Below are positions 24,816-33,460 of a DNA stretch of 64,000 nt, piece after piece (positions within the stretch are counted from its first letter, which is position 1; each line of letters starts with the position of its first letter). The notes under the pieces were generated by a model that had not been told where the DNA came from, did no database searches, and was given only the letters and a program-made list of their open reading frames with translations. The stretch lies in NCBI GenBank assembly GCA_903952205.1, contig CAJBEZ010000037.1, positions 329,247-393,246 of the forward strand. The letters are read 5' to 3'. The stretch comes from an uncultured Desulfomonile sp. GTDB taxonomy: Bacteria; Desulfobacterota; Desulfomonilia; Desulfomonilales; Desulfomonilaceae. The position numbers and the translations under genes are program-made.

Positions 24816-26288
24816 ATGCAGGCTGTTCTCACTCTTTTTAAGGATTCAAAAAGTTTTCAGCCGATTACGCGAAAGCGTCCGATTGGTATGCTCCCAATTC
24901 TCAACAGGCCTTTGATTGAGTGGCATATCATGAACTGCGTAAATAGTGGGATAAGAGAGATAATAGTAATTGCTGTTGAAAATCCTCTCACTGTGGGGGA
25001 GTTTGTGAGGCCTGACACCCGTTGGGGTGTTTCAATAGAAATGCTTGTCTACAAGGATCCATATTCTTCCCTGGATGTGCTGAAACGAATCTCTGGGATG
25101 GTGCATGAAACCACGGTTATTATTCCGGTAGAAACTGTAGCGAACCTTTCTTATGAGAGGCTCGCAGATATTCACGGTGAAGGACATGGACATATCACCA
25201 AAATAGTATCGAAGAATATGATTGACTTCCGATGCGATAATGACTCGATAAATGAATGTGTTCAAGTAAAAAGGCCTGAATCCTCGGAAACCGGAATATA
25301 CATTTCAGACGCTGTTGATCCCGAATCTGCGGTTGCTGTCGACTATCCCTGGGACGGAAATTTCATGGCAGTCGAAACTCCCCAGGATCTATGGAGCGCC
25401 AACACCGCATGCGTCGGGGGACTTTTTCCAGATTTTTTGGGTCCCGAGTATGCTGATTTGAACCTTGGCCAACCGAAAATAGGACACCACTGTCACATTG
25501 ATTCTACCGCTATTATTGATGGACCATCAGTCATAGGGAGTTTTTCAAGAATTAATGCGGGCGCAAGGGTCTCCAATTTCTCGGTTCTCGGAGAAGGTGT
25601 CATTTTGGACCAGGCCGCCAAGGTTAGCGCCAGTGTAATCTTTGGTGATACATACGTCGGGACTGACGCAAGTATCTTTAAGAGCATAGTTGTGTCGAAT
25701 GTCTTAATGAATCTCGACGTGGGGGTATGGACGTCTGTTAGTGACCCTTTTTTATTATCAGGGGTAAACAAAAAGATAATATATTCTGTTTCTCAAAAAG
25801 TCGCGGACAAAAGCTTGGCCTTAATTCTTCTGCTTGTGACTGCGCCTGTGTGGATTGGAAAAGGATTGATCAACCTTATCAACAGCAAGCCATTCTTCGA
25901 CGTTCGCATCTTAATGATCAGAGATTTATATTTTGATCCTGCGTCCAAAGATGCGGCCAGGCCTGGTAGATTCTTTTATTTCAATCATTCTGGTCCGTTT
26001 GTAGAGCGACTCCCTTGTTTGATAGACGTTTTACTGGGCAAAATACGTCTTATAGGTGTTCGGCCTCTAAAAGAAGAGGACTTTGAAAAATATCAGGAGG
26101 ATTGGGCGCTGCAACGTTTCGAATCGCTTGATGGCTTATTTACTCCTGTAGACGCAGAATGCTCGGAAGATGCGCTTGAAGAGGAAAAAATAGCTGTTGA
26201 AAACTATTATACGGCCACCAGGAACCTGGAAGAGGACATCAAAATACTTTGGAAAGGCATCAAAAGGCTTTTGATGGGAGACAAGTAG
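24816..26288 (+). CDS. Degenerate nucleotidyltransferase / beta-helix / sugar-transferase fusion
   Basis: A 490-residue three-part protein. Residues 1-185 resemble a sugar-phosphate nucleotidyltransferase, but the N-terminal GxGTR loop is replaced (TLFKDSKSFQPITRKRPIG), leaving only MLPILNRPLIEW. About 220-310 are left-handed beta-helix hexapeptide repeats (IGHHCHIDSTAIIDGPSVIG, and so on). About 330-485 resemble the Bac_transf sugar transferase, with a hydrophobic segment and DVLLGKIRLIGVRPL, but without the usual YKFRSM and DELPQ elements. I infer both catalytic domains are impaired, and that it may bind or regulate rather than catalyse. The neighbouring sugar transferase is a plausible partner. 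Confidence 0.7.
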   Translation: MQAVLTLFKDSKSFQPITRKRPIGMLPILNRPLIEWHIMNCVNSGIREIIVIAVENPLTVGEFVRPDTRWGVSIEMLVYKDPYSSLDVLKRISGMVHETTVIIPVETVANLSYERLADIHGEGHGHITKIVSKNMIDFRCDNDSINECVQVKRPESSETGIYISDAVDPESAVAVDYPWDGNFMAVETPQDLWSANTACVGGLFPDFLGPEYADLNLGQPKIGHHCHIDSTAIIDGPSVIGSFSRINAGARVSNFSVLGEGVILDQAAKVSASVIFGDTYVGTDASIFKSIVVSNVLMNLDVGVWTSVSDPFLLSGVNKKIIYSVSQKVADKSLALILLLVTAPVWIGKGLINLINSKPFFDVRILMIRDLYFDPASKDAARPGRFFYFNHSGPFVERLPCLIDVLLGKIRLIGVRPLKEEDFEKYQEDWALQRFESLDGLFTPVDAECSEDALEEEKIAVENYYTATRNLEEDIKILWKGIKRLLMGDK

Positions 26289-26403
26289 GAAAAGTTTCTA
26301 GGAGATTATTGGCCCACAGGAAAATAAGCCCAAATTGTTTTGGCAAGGGGGAGATGACAAATTCAGAGACCCCATGTCTAGGGCGATGACAGGAGAATCA
26401 AAT

Positions 26404-26736
26404 ATGGAGATTGAAAAACTTGAAGGGGTTACTGTTATCAGTACAGATGAAAGACTAGACGCAATGATAGCCCCGAAGTTAAAAGAAATGGTTAAAAAAA
26501 TGTCTGAAGAGGCCTCCACCAAGCTTGTTATAGATTTAGGCAAAACAAAGTTTATAGACAGTTCAGGTTGTGGCGCTTTGGTGGCAGCCTTGCGCACTCT
26601 ACTGAAGAACCACGGAGATCTGAAGATAGCGCGACCGTCTCCCCAAGCCAAAACTCTTTTCCAGTTGACGAGGTTGCACAGAGTTTTTGAGATCCATGAT
26701 AATTTGGACGACGCTATAAAGTCGTTTGACAAATAG
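26404..26736 (+). CDS. STAS-domain anti-sigma factor antagonist
   Basis: A 110-residue SpoIIAA/RsbV-like STAS protein. The phosphorylation site is in FIDSSGCGALVAAL (S54 by analogy with SpoIIAA). It would bind the HATPase kinase encoded next (26795-27250) when unphosphorylated and be reactivated by the PP2C phosphatase at 22613-23773. The ATG at 26404 has GGAGAA about 7 bases upstream; the frame is open further upstream, but that stretch has no STAS-like sequence. Confidence 0.9.
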   Translation: MEIEKLEGVTVISTDERLDAMIAPKLKEMVKKMSEEASTKLVIDLGKTKFIDSSGCGALVAALRTLLKNHGDLKIARPSPQAKTLFQLTRLHRVFEIHDNLDDAIKSFDK

Positions 26737-26794
26737 GATTCCAGACCTTTTCTAGTAGCTGCGCCTGGATGAGCTTGGAACGAGGGAATTGTAG

Positions 26795-27250
26795 ATGGGG
26801 CAGGAACTGTATATCAAAATTGAGGTAAAAGCGGAAATATTTCTGCTCAGACCTTTAGACATATTTGTTCGCAATTTGGTAAAACAATTGCCTGCGTTCT
26901 CAAGCGACCAAGACACTGTTGACAGCATAGAATTGGCCTTCAACGAAGCCTATGCGAATATCAGCCGTCATGCCTACAAATCAGGAGTCAAAGGCCCCGT
27001 TCAGATAGAGATATTTGTAAAAGACAGAATGCTTGAAATCAGGCTTGAAGATAATGGAGAAAACTTTAATCCCACTGAAGTAAAGGAACCGGACTTTCAG
27101 AATCTTGGTGAAAGTGGATTGGGCATCTGGCTCATGAAACAGTTTATGGATGACTTGGTTTATGAGTCTGGAGAACGTGGACAGAATGTGCTTCGATTGA
27201 TTAAGAGAATCCCCGATGAAAAGATGTCTTGGTCTGTAGGGTGTTCCTGA
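26795..27250 (+). CDS. RsbW/SpoIIAB-like serine kinase (HATPase anti-sigma type)
   Basis: A 151-residue GHKL-type ATPase domain of the anti-sigma kinase class. The N box is IELAFNEAYANISRHAYK, the G1 box is EDNGENFNPTE and the G2-like loop is GESGLGIWLMKQFMDD. There is no HisKA region, so it is a serine kinase rather than a histidine kinase. It should phosphorylate the STAS protein encoded just upstream. No sigma factor is nearby, so the final target may be another protein. GAGGG precedes the ATG. Confidence 0.9.
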   Translation: MGQELYIKIEVKAEIFLLRPLDIFVRNLVKQLPAFSSDQDTVDSIELAFNEAYANISRHAYKSGVKGPVQIEIFVKDRMLEIRLEDNGENFNPTEVKEPDFQNLGESGLGIWLMKQFMDDLVYESGERGQNVLRLIKRIPDEKMSWSVGCS

Positions 27251-27346
27251 TAGACCGTGACGGTGATCATAGAGTTAAGAAAATATCCTTCAAGAAATTA
27301 AAGAATTAAATGAATCGATTCAATTGAGATTTTCGGACAGAGGACT

Positions 27347-27670
27347 ATGATGATTACAATTGACAAGTTGGTAGAGGAACTTGGGATGGAACCCGATGAA
27401 GTTGCGGAATTCATCTCAGTATTCTTGGATTACACTGAAAACGAAGACTTACCAGCGCTTCTTGAAGGAGTAAATTCCAGGAACCCCGAAATTGTTAGAC
27501 AGCGGGCCCATTCCATAAAAGGCGCAGCGCTTAACTTGATGCTGACAGAGATCTCATCTCTGGCGGAGCAAATGGAGAAGAACGCCGCTTCTGGAAACCT
27601 TGATCAAAGCGAGGCTCGTTACAATGCAATTGTTGAGAAGGTGAAAATGGTTAGAGATTTGTTGACTTGA
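27347..27670 (+). CDS. HPt phosphotransfer protein
   Basis: A 107-residue all-helical Hpt domain with the phospho-accepting histidine in RAHSIKGAALNL (H55). The length is typical of a free-standing phosphotransfer protein. It closes the signalling run of phosphatase, STAS and kinase. It could carry phosphate between the nearby histidine kinases and receiver domains, but its partners are not shown by sequence. Two adjacent ATG codons (27347 and 27350) are possible starts. Confidence 0.9.
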   Translation: MMITIDKLVEELGMEPDEVAEFISVFLDYTENEDLPALLEGVNSRNPEIVRQRAHSIKGAALNLMLTEISSLAEQMEKNAASGNLDQSEARYNAIVEKVKMVRDLLT

Positions 27671-27723
27671 AAATCTTAAAAGGGAACCAGATTTTAAGAA
27701 TTTTGTATTAAAAATTCAGAATA

Positions 27724-27751
27724 TTGACAGAAACGTCCAGTTGATGATAGT
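27724..27751 (+). promoter_or_regulatory. Sigma-70 promoter of tRNA-Met
   Basis: A consensus -35 box TTGACA (27724-27729) and a -10-like GATAGT (27746-27751, 4 of 6) are 16 bases apart. Transcription would begin about 10 bases before the tRNA. Confidence 0.5.
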
Positions 27752-27766
27752 TTAAAAAATTATTAC

Positions 27767-27843
27767 GGCGGTGTAGCTCAGAAGGTTAGAGCATGCGGCT
27801 CATATCCGCAGTGTCCGGGGTTCGAGTCCCTGCACCGCCACCA
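27767..27843 (+). tRNA. tRNA-Met (anticodon CAU), CCA encoded
   Basis: A complete cloverleaf. The acceptor arms GGCGGTG and CACCGCC pair fully. The D-arm is GTAGCTCAGAAGGTTAGAGC, the anticodon stem GCGG/CCGC carries the loop CTCATAT with anticodon CAT, and the T-arm is GTCCGGGGTTCGAGTCCC. The discriminator A at 27840 is followed by an encoded CCA (27841-27843). The body matches elongator tRNA-Met. It has a paired 1-72 position, unlike an initiator. An Ile2 tRNA with lysidine is less likely. Confidence 0.95.
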
Positions 27844-28033
27844 CGCTAAAGCGCCCACCTATTCAGAATGTCGACTCCTTCAATCAGTTGTGTTATAGCG
27901 TCAACGTCGGGAACCTTCTTTCAAGAGGAACCAACCAAGAGTCTTGGCAAAGTTATAGTTTTTTGTGTAAGGTCGTGATGACACTAAATTTGAATTTACC
28001 GTTTCCGGCTCGGAGAGGTTCTGAAATTCTACA

Positions 28034-28924
28034 ATGTCTACCACTGAAAGAAATCATTTGTTAGGGTTATCAATAACAATCGTCATGCCGGCCTACAATG
28101 AAGAAAAGACGGTAAGCGATGTTATCAGAGGGGTTAAGGCCTGTGTTCCCAATGCCCGTATACTGGTCATCGACGACGGTTCAACCGACAACACCCGTCG
28201 AATTGCAGAAGCCGCCGGCGCAGAAGTTGTCAGGCATCCCAACAACAAAGGAAACGGGGCGTGCCTAAAGACTGCGTTGAGGTCGATAGATGGTGGAATA
28301 ATAGGGGTATTGGATGCTGATGGACAGCATGACCCAGGGCAGTTGCCGGAGATGTTGGAATTGTTAAGGGATTATGATCTGGTGGTTGGGGCAAGGAATT
28401 TTGCGCCTCAAGAAGGGTCTCCGCTGAGGAACCTTGGTAACAGGATCCTCCGTAAATTGGCTTCATTTCTTGCAGAAAGGGATATTCCAGATCTCACGTC
28501 AGGTTTTCGAGTTTTTCGTCACGATATTGCGATCAAGTTCCTGCATCTTTACCCGAATGGCTATTCGTTTCCTTCCACCAGCACTTTGTCGTTTATCACC
28601 GCAGGATATAATGTGACGTTTATGCCGGTTTCCGTAAGTTCTAGACCTGCAGGGACAGAAAGCAAATTACGTCCATTCCGAGATGGGTTCAGGTTCATAA
28701 TGTTTATTCTCAGGATCATCACAATGACAAATCCGAACAAAATATTTTTACCTTCCGGATTAACGATGATACTGATTGGCGTCGTATTGACAATCAGGAA
28801 TCTCATATTGTTTCAACAATTTTCAGAAGGCGTGGTTCTTTTCCTTGCGGGGGGGATCAACATTATATTCTTTGGTCTTATTCTTGACCAGTTTGCATTA
28901 CTTCGACTTCAGGCACGAGATTAA
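28034..28924 (+). CDS. Family 2 glycosyltransferase (dolichol-phosphate-mannose-synthase-like)
   Basis: A 296-residue GT2 protein. The GT-A fold is shown by IVMPAYNEEKTVSDVI, VIDDGSTDNTRRIAEA and the metal DXD-type motif VLDADGQHD (about 95-103). VRHPNNKGNGAC is a standard donor-site loop. Two hydrophobic segments at about 240-290 form a C-terminal membrane hairpin. Such enzymes transfer a sugar to polyprenyl phosphate or to a lipid-linked glycan. It is followed by asparagine synthase 25 bases later, as is common in exopolysaccharide loci. Confidence 0.9.
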   Translation: MSTTERNHLLGLSITIVMPAYNEEKTVSDVIRGVKACVPNARILVIDDGSTDNTRRIAEAAGAEVVRHPNNKGNGACLKTALRSIDGGIIGVLDADGQHDPGQLPEMLELLRDYDLVVGARNFAPQEGSPLRNLGNRILRKLASFLAERDIPDLTSGFRVFRHDIAIKFLHLYPNGYSFPSTSTLSFITAGYNVTFMPVSVSSRPAGTESKLRPFRDGFRFIMFILRIITMTNPNKIFLPSGLTMILIGVVLTIRNLILFQQFSEGVVLFLAGGINIIFFGLILDQFALLRLQARD

Positions 28925-28949
28925 AATTGAAATGTAAGTCAATCTGACA

Positions 28950-30836
28950 ATGTGTGGAATCTGCGGAATTTTTTCTATAGGAGATTCTAGCCCTGTATCA
29001 ATGCAATTGCTGCAGGAAATGAACCGAACCATGGTTCACAGGGGGCCTGACGACGAAGGTTACCATATCGATGGTCCTGCCGGCCTCGCAATGAGGAGGT
29101 TGAGCATAATAGACGTCGAGGGCGGGCGCCAACCGTTGGATAATGAAGATTCTTCGATATGGATAGTTTTTAATGGGGAGATCTATAATTATCGGGAAAT
29201 TAGAACACATCTCACAAGAAAGGGACACAGATTTCGGACAGACTCCGATACTGAGGCAATCGTTCATTTGTACGAGGATTATGGCGCCGAATGCGTAACT
29301 TATCTAAATGGGATGTTTGCTTTTGCGATATGGGATTCCAGGGGCAAACGGATTTTCGCCGCAAGAGATCGAATGGGAATAAAACCCTTTTTTTATTGCT
29401 TCGACGCCAATGGCAATTTCTGTTTCGCCAGTGAGATTAAAGCCCTATTAAAAACATCTGTAGACAGATCACCAAACCTGCAGGCGCTCTATGATTACAG
29501 TTCTCTAATGTACACTCCTACTCCCGACACCGCATTCAGGGCGATAACAAAACTTGAGCCTGCTTCATCCCTAATGTGCTCATTCAATGGTTTGGTCAAG
29601 AGATCCTATTGGGACATTCCAACCCCGGCAGCGGGAGAAGAGGAACACAAAAAATCATCCTACGACGAAGAGATTGTTGACCTGATTGAAACTGCTGTAA
29701 AAAGGCAAATGGTATCTGATGTTCCCATCGGGGCGCTGCTTAGCGGGGGGCTGGATTCTACCACGATAGCGGCGATCATGGCACGCAGGCTGCATACTCC
29801 TCTGAAGACTTTCACTATAGGATTTCGCCACAAATCATATAATGAATCTGATGAAGCGCGCTTTGTCGCCACCCAAATAGGGTCAGAACACTTCGAAAAA
29901 ATAGTAGATCCCTTCATGGTAGGATCTATAGAAAATCTGCTGGGTATTTTCGACGAACCCTTCGCAGATTATTCCGCTATTCCGACCTTCCTGGTTTCAA
30001 AAATTGCTTCAGAGATGGTTCGAGTGGTTCTTACGGGGGACGGAGGAGACGAGGTCTTTGCGGGATACCCTACCCATTTTGCATTCAAGTTGAGTAAAAT
30101 CTTCAGACTTGTCCCGGGTTGGATCAGAACGAACATCATCAACAGGATGGTGTTGTCCCTGCCAACTTCATTCGAGAGAATTAGTTTTGATTACAAGGCC
30201 AAGAGATTCGTGACAGGCGCTGACTTGCCATTTGAAAGAGGCCATTATTGGTGGAAAGTCATATTCGATGAAAAAGATAAGGAACTCCTTTTTACAAGAG
30301 ATTTCCTTAATACGGGTTTTCAGGATACCTTCAGAGTTTTTGACAAACATTTCGAGCGTGTTAGAAAATGTCATCCATTGAATCAGATTCTATACGTCGA
30401 TGCAAAAACATTCTTGGTTGATGATAATCTTACAAAAGTTGATAGGATGACCATGGCAAATTCACTCGAGGCTCGAGTTCCATTCCTGGACCACGAGCTG
30501 GTTGAAAGAATAGCCGTCATACCTCCGGGGGTTAAATCCAGAGGCTTCCAGACCAAGAGCCTATTGCGGAGCGCTGTAAAACGTCTGCTGCCGGCATCCA
30601 TCAGAAAGGGAAAGAAAAAGGGGTTCACTCCACCATTGCCTTTTTGGATAAGAAGTGAACTCAAATCCTTTGTTTGTGATGTCTTCTCGTACAAACGCCT
30701 GGCCAAATCAGGGGCAATCAATCCGAATTACTGCAAAACCCTGCTCGAAGAGCATCTAAATGGAGTCAGAGACAATAACAGGCAAATATGGACAGTGATA
30801 AGCCTGGTATTGTGGCTCGAGAAAAATCCACTCTAA
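28950..30836 (+). CDS. asnB: Asparagine synthase (glutamine-hydrolysing)
   Basis: A 628-residue class B asparagine synthetase. The N-terminal glutaminase domain starts with catalytic Cys2 (MCGICGIF) and has RGPDDEG and RLSIID. The C-terminal synthetase domain has the ATP pyrophosphatase loop LLSGGLDSTTIAA and further signatures TGDGGDEVFAGY, DDNLTKVDRMTMANSLEARV and RKGKKKGFTPPL. It makes asparagine from aspartate and glutamine. In exopolysaccharide and exosortase-type loci such homologues may instead amidate a sugar or peptide; context next to GT2 fits that, but is not proof. Confidence 0.92.
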   Translation: MCGICGIFSIGDSSPVSMQLLQEMNRTMVHRGPDDEGYHIDGPAGLAMRRLSIIDVEGGRQPLDNEDSSIWIVFNGEIYNYREIRTHLTRKGHRFRTDSDTEAIVHLYEDYGAECVTYLNGMFAFAIWDSRGKRIFAARDRMGIKPFFYCFDANGNFCFASEIKALLKTSVDRSPNLQALYDYSSLMYTPTPDTAFRAITKLEPASSLMCSFNGLVKRSYWDIPTPAAGEEEHKKSSYDEEIVDLIETAVKRQMVSDVPIGALLSGGLDSTTIAAIMARRLHTPLKTFTIGFRHKSYNESDEARFVATQIGSEHFEKIVDPFMVGSIENLLGIFDEPFADYSAIPTFLVSKIASEMVRVVLTGDGGDEVFAGYPTHFAFKLSKIFRLVPGWIRTNIINRMVLSLPTSFERISFDYKAKRFVTGADLPFERGHYWWKVIFDEKDKELLFTRDFLNTGFQDTFRVFDKHFERVRKCHPLNQILYVDAKTFLVDDNLTKVDRMTMANSLEARVPFLDHELVERIAVIPPGVKSRGFQTKSLLRSAVKRLLPASIRKGKKKGFTPPLPFWIRSELKSFVCDVFSYKRLAKSGAINPNYCKTLLEEHLNGVRDNNRQIWTVISLVLWLEKNPL

Positions 30837-30905
30837 GCTTCGTGCCCACATGAAGATCAATCACCGGGGTGAACTTGGGTCTAAAAAACTTCTTTAGAAA
30901 AAATC

Positions 30906-31127
30906 TTATCCTCCCAGCGTCAAACAAACTAATGTGACCACGTCTCCTTCCTTCAGGTTGTAGTCTTCCATTTGTCTTTTCCGATCCACCAATCCAATAG
31001 CCTTTAATTCCTTGGGAAGGTCGAATGCGTGAATAAGATCCTGGATCGTTGAATTGCTCTTCAACTCCACAACGGCTGCTTCAAAATGATCCTTCAGCAA
31101 ACCAACGGGTTGGACATATACCCTCAA
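30906..31127 (-). CDS. MoaD/ThiS-family sulfur-carrier protein
   Basis: A 73-residue beta-grasp protein ending in the activated di-glycine tail (LTLGG), with FGLP-region equivalents and VVTLVCLTLGG at the C-terminus. MoaD donates sulfur to molybdopterin; here a dedicated copy overlaps the AOR gene by 4 bases (TTG start at 31127 within TTGA). It is therefore likely to serve synthesis of the tungstopterin cofactor of that enzyme. A GGAG site lies 8 bases before the TTG. A thiamine-pathway ThiS is less likely given the neighbour. Confidence 0.88.
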   Translation of the reverse strand: MRVYVQPVGLLKDHFEAAVVELKSNSTIQDLIHAFDLPKELKAIGLVDRKRQMEDYNLKEGDVVTLVCLTLGG

Positions 31128-33004
31128 AAGAGATCTCCCATGACACGGGACTTTTCGATCGCCAAGTCATGATCCATGATAACTTGCAGAGAAGGCGATC
31201 CGGAAATAGAATCCAAATCCATCAACTCATAGAAACGTCTTTTCATTTCCGCAAAGTTTATTTCTATACCTTCAGGAGCTCCATCCGTGGCAGGCGCCAA
31301 CAAACGACGGGAAACGACATCATCTTTTGCGCCGATTCCAAACCTGTGGTTGATAAGCCTTTGCAAATAGAATATTCTTCGACCTGTTTTCATCATGTCT
31401 TCAATGTCCCAGTTCATGCCTGCAACGTAATTAAACAATTCGACCCATTCCGGTATTGTGATCTCGCGGTCCGCAAACTGGCACATGCATGCGCTGTTTT
31501 CCAACGCTCCCAGAGTAACGGCTACAACAGCCGCCTCTGGTTTGTTATCCGACGACATCGGATCGAGTTCAAGATCAAAACCAATTTCAGGGTAATAACA
31601 AGCGCCCATTTCCATGAATAACATTGGGGAAAACACGTGACACGCGCCTCGATGACTGATGGCATACGTCAAGGCAAGGCCATGCCCTCCTCCGCGAGGG
31701 TCGTGCATGGGCGCTTCCAGACCTTTTGCATGGACTGTATAGCTGTTTGAATCACCGCCTGTCCTTTTCGCCGCAGAGACTGATCCTTCCGCGAGTAACC
31801 GGCCAAGCTTTCCTTTTCTGAGGGCTATGAGCGGGATCAGATTTTCAATTATGGTCCTCATGTCACCCCATTTGAACTTCAAGCCTGCCGTGTCTGACAG
31901 CCCCAGGTCTCCTTTTTCAAAAGCCTCAATAGCCCATGCTATGGTGGATCCGCAAGATATGGTGTCCAGCCCCAGATCGTTGCAAACCCGCCCAGCCTTG
32001 CACGTGGCGGCCAAGTCCATCGATCCCAGGAGCGAGCCAAAAGCCGCTATGGTCTCGTACTCTGGTCCTGGGCCTTTCGATAAGGCAAATGGTCCGTCAT
32101 CTATTTGTACAACCCTTTTACAAGCAACATTGCAGAAAGCGCAGTTAGCTCTTCTAATCAAATATTTCTCCGATAATGTTGATCCTGTGAGAGCCTCGGC
32201 CATTTCCTCCCAGAAATTGGAAGTGAAATTTCTTATGGGAACGTCCCCCAAATGAACCCCACCTTCAAGATTTGACGCTGTTCCATTTTCCCTCATTACT
32301 CCAAGTGTCACAGATTCTCTGGCTCGATTGTTCAAATCACTTACAAGTCTTTTACAATTCTCCGGGTCGTGTACATAAAAAGTCTTCTTGGAAGCTTTCA
32401 AAACGATGGCTTTAAGTTTCTTTGACCCCATGACAGCGCCTAATCCGGTTCTGCCAAAAGCGCTGTGCCCGTCATTCATTATGCATGCGAACTTTACCAG
32501 ATTTTCACCGGCTGGTCCTATCGCAAGTGTCTTGAATGATTGGCCAAACCTGTGCTTCAAGATAGAAGTGGTAGACTCTATTCCTTGTCCCCACAATTCT
32601 TGACACGATTCAATCTTGACTGACAGGTCCTTGATTACCAAAAGGGATGGGTAGTCGGCTGCGCCAGACACAATGATTCCATCGAAACCAGCGTATCTCA
32701 ACTCGGGAGCAAAATTTCCTCCACAAGAAGAATCAGCCCAATGGCCTGTCAACGGAGAACGAGCCGCTGCAGAGAAACGACTTGATCCGGAAAGGTGTAA
32801 GCCGGCGAAGGGTCCAAGCGAGAATATCAGTAGGGATTCAGGAGCGAGCGCATCAGCCTCGAAATCGCCGTTTTCGAGAAATATTCTAGCGGCAAGTCCA
32901 GCGCCTCCTATAAAATTGCGGTAATGATCATGTGTAGGTTCATAGAAACCGGTTGATCCGCTGGTAAGATCTACTTTCAGAAATCTACCTGAATATCCTT
33001 TCAT
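31124..33004 (-). CDS. aor: Aldehyde:ferredoxin oxidoreductase (tungstopterin)
   Basis: A 626-residue AOR-family protein that interconverts aldehydes and carboxylic acids using ferredoxin. The N-terminal pterin domain has FIGGAGLAARIF and SRFSAAARSPLTGHWADSSC. The [4Fe-4S] ligands are C288, C291 and C295 (CAFCNVAC), with a fourth in the C-terminal half near SACMC. Other family signatures include AIGPAGENLVKFA and GRTGLGAVMGSKKLKAI. The length is typical. It lies between the MoaD-like and SCP2 genes in an operon with an iron alcohol dehydrogenase. The physiological substrate is unknown. Confidence 0.93.
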   Translation of the reverse strand: MKGYSGRFLKVDLTSGSTGFYEPTHDHYRNFIGGAGLAARIFLENGDFEADALAPESLLIFSLGPFAGLHLSGSSRFSAAARSPLTGHWADSSCGGNFAPELRYAGFDGIIVSGAADYPSLLVIKDLSVKIESCQELWGQGIESTTSILKHRFGQSFKTLAIGPAGENLVKFACIMNDGHSAFGRTGLGAVMGSKKLKAIVLKASKKTFYVHDPENCKRLVSDLNNRARESVTLGVMRENGTASNLEGGVHLGDVPIRNFTSNFWEEMAEALTGSTLSEKYLIRRANCAFCNVACKRVVQIDDGPFALSKGPGPEYETIAAFGSLLGSMDLAATCKAGRVCNDLGLDTISCGSTIAWAIEAFEKGDLGLSDTAGLKFKWGDMRTIIENLIPLIALRKGKLGRLLAEGSVSAAKRTGGDSNSYTVHAKGLEAPMHDPRGGGHGLALTYAISHRGACHVFSPMLFMEMGACYYPEIGFDLELDPMSSDNKPEAAVVAVTLGALENSACMCQFADREITIPEWVELFNYVAGMNWDIEDMMKTGRRIFYLQRLINHRFGIGAKDDVVSRRLLAPATDGAPEGIEINFAEMKRRFYELMDLDSISGSPSLQVIMDHDLAIEKSRVMGDLF

Positions 33005-33023
33005 GAATTACCCCTGGCGTGGG

Positions 33024-33443
33024 TTAGGCAATTATCTTGCCTTCCCAACCCATTTCTCTGAGAGTGTTTCCGTAAATTGAAGCCACCCTTTTAAGTTTTG
33101 GAGCCAACTTCAGCAAGCCTGTGGCAGATCCCTTCACTCTTATCTTCTTCCTGGTAATCGCCATAACTGGATTAAGCTTGTTTGACCAAGACCTGTGAGC
33201 GTCATCAGCCGACAGACTCATTGTGAGATCAGGCTGCTCCTCAGGCTTGCCCACTTCGGCCTTTATGTCTCCGTTTCTGCAATCAACGTGGAATGAGCAG
33301 TTTGGGCCGTCTTCAGTATAGTCAAACCAAATCAGTTGATTCACTTTCTTTAGTCCCTCAGACAGTTCAGGGTCTTTCTTGGCGTTTTCAAAAAGCGCCA
33401 GAAAAGCCTTGATCGGCTCTGTTTCATCTTTCCAAAATTCCAT
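33024..33443 (-). CDS. SCP2 sterol-carrier-domain protein
   Basis: A 139-residue protein with the SCP-2 fold (about 10-125): a predicted hydrophobic lipid pocket, with NCSFHVDCRNGDIKAEVG and LTMSLSADDAHRSW as typical strands. SCP2 proteins bind fatty acyl chains or sterols. There is no signal peptide. A strong GGAGGCTGAAATG start is present. It sits between the iron alcohol dehydrogenase and AOR in one operon, so a lipid-like or long-chain aldehyde/alcohol substrate is a reasonable inference. Confidence 0.85.
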   Translation of the reverse strand: MEFWKDETEPIKAFLALFENAKKDPELSEGLKKVNQLIWFDYTEDGPNCSFHVDCRNGDIKAEVGKPEEQPDLTMSLSADDAHRSWSNKLNPVMAITRKKIRVKGSATGLLKLAPKLKRVASIYGNTLREMGWEGKIIA

Positions 33444-33460
33444 TTCAGCCTCCTTGATTT

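Noticed and set aside
27767..27843. tRNA gene as an integration site for a mobile element
   Set aside because: No integrase, direct repeat of the tRNA 3' end or phage-type gene is present on either side.
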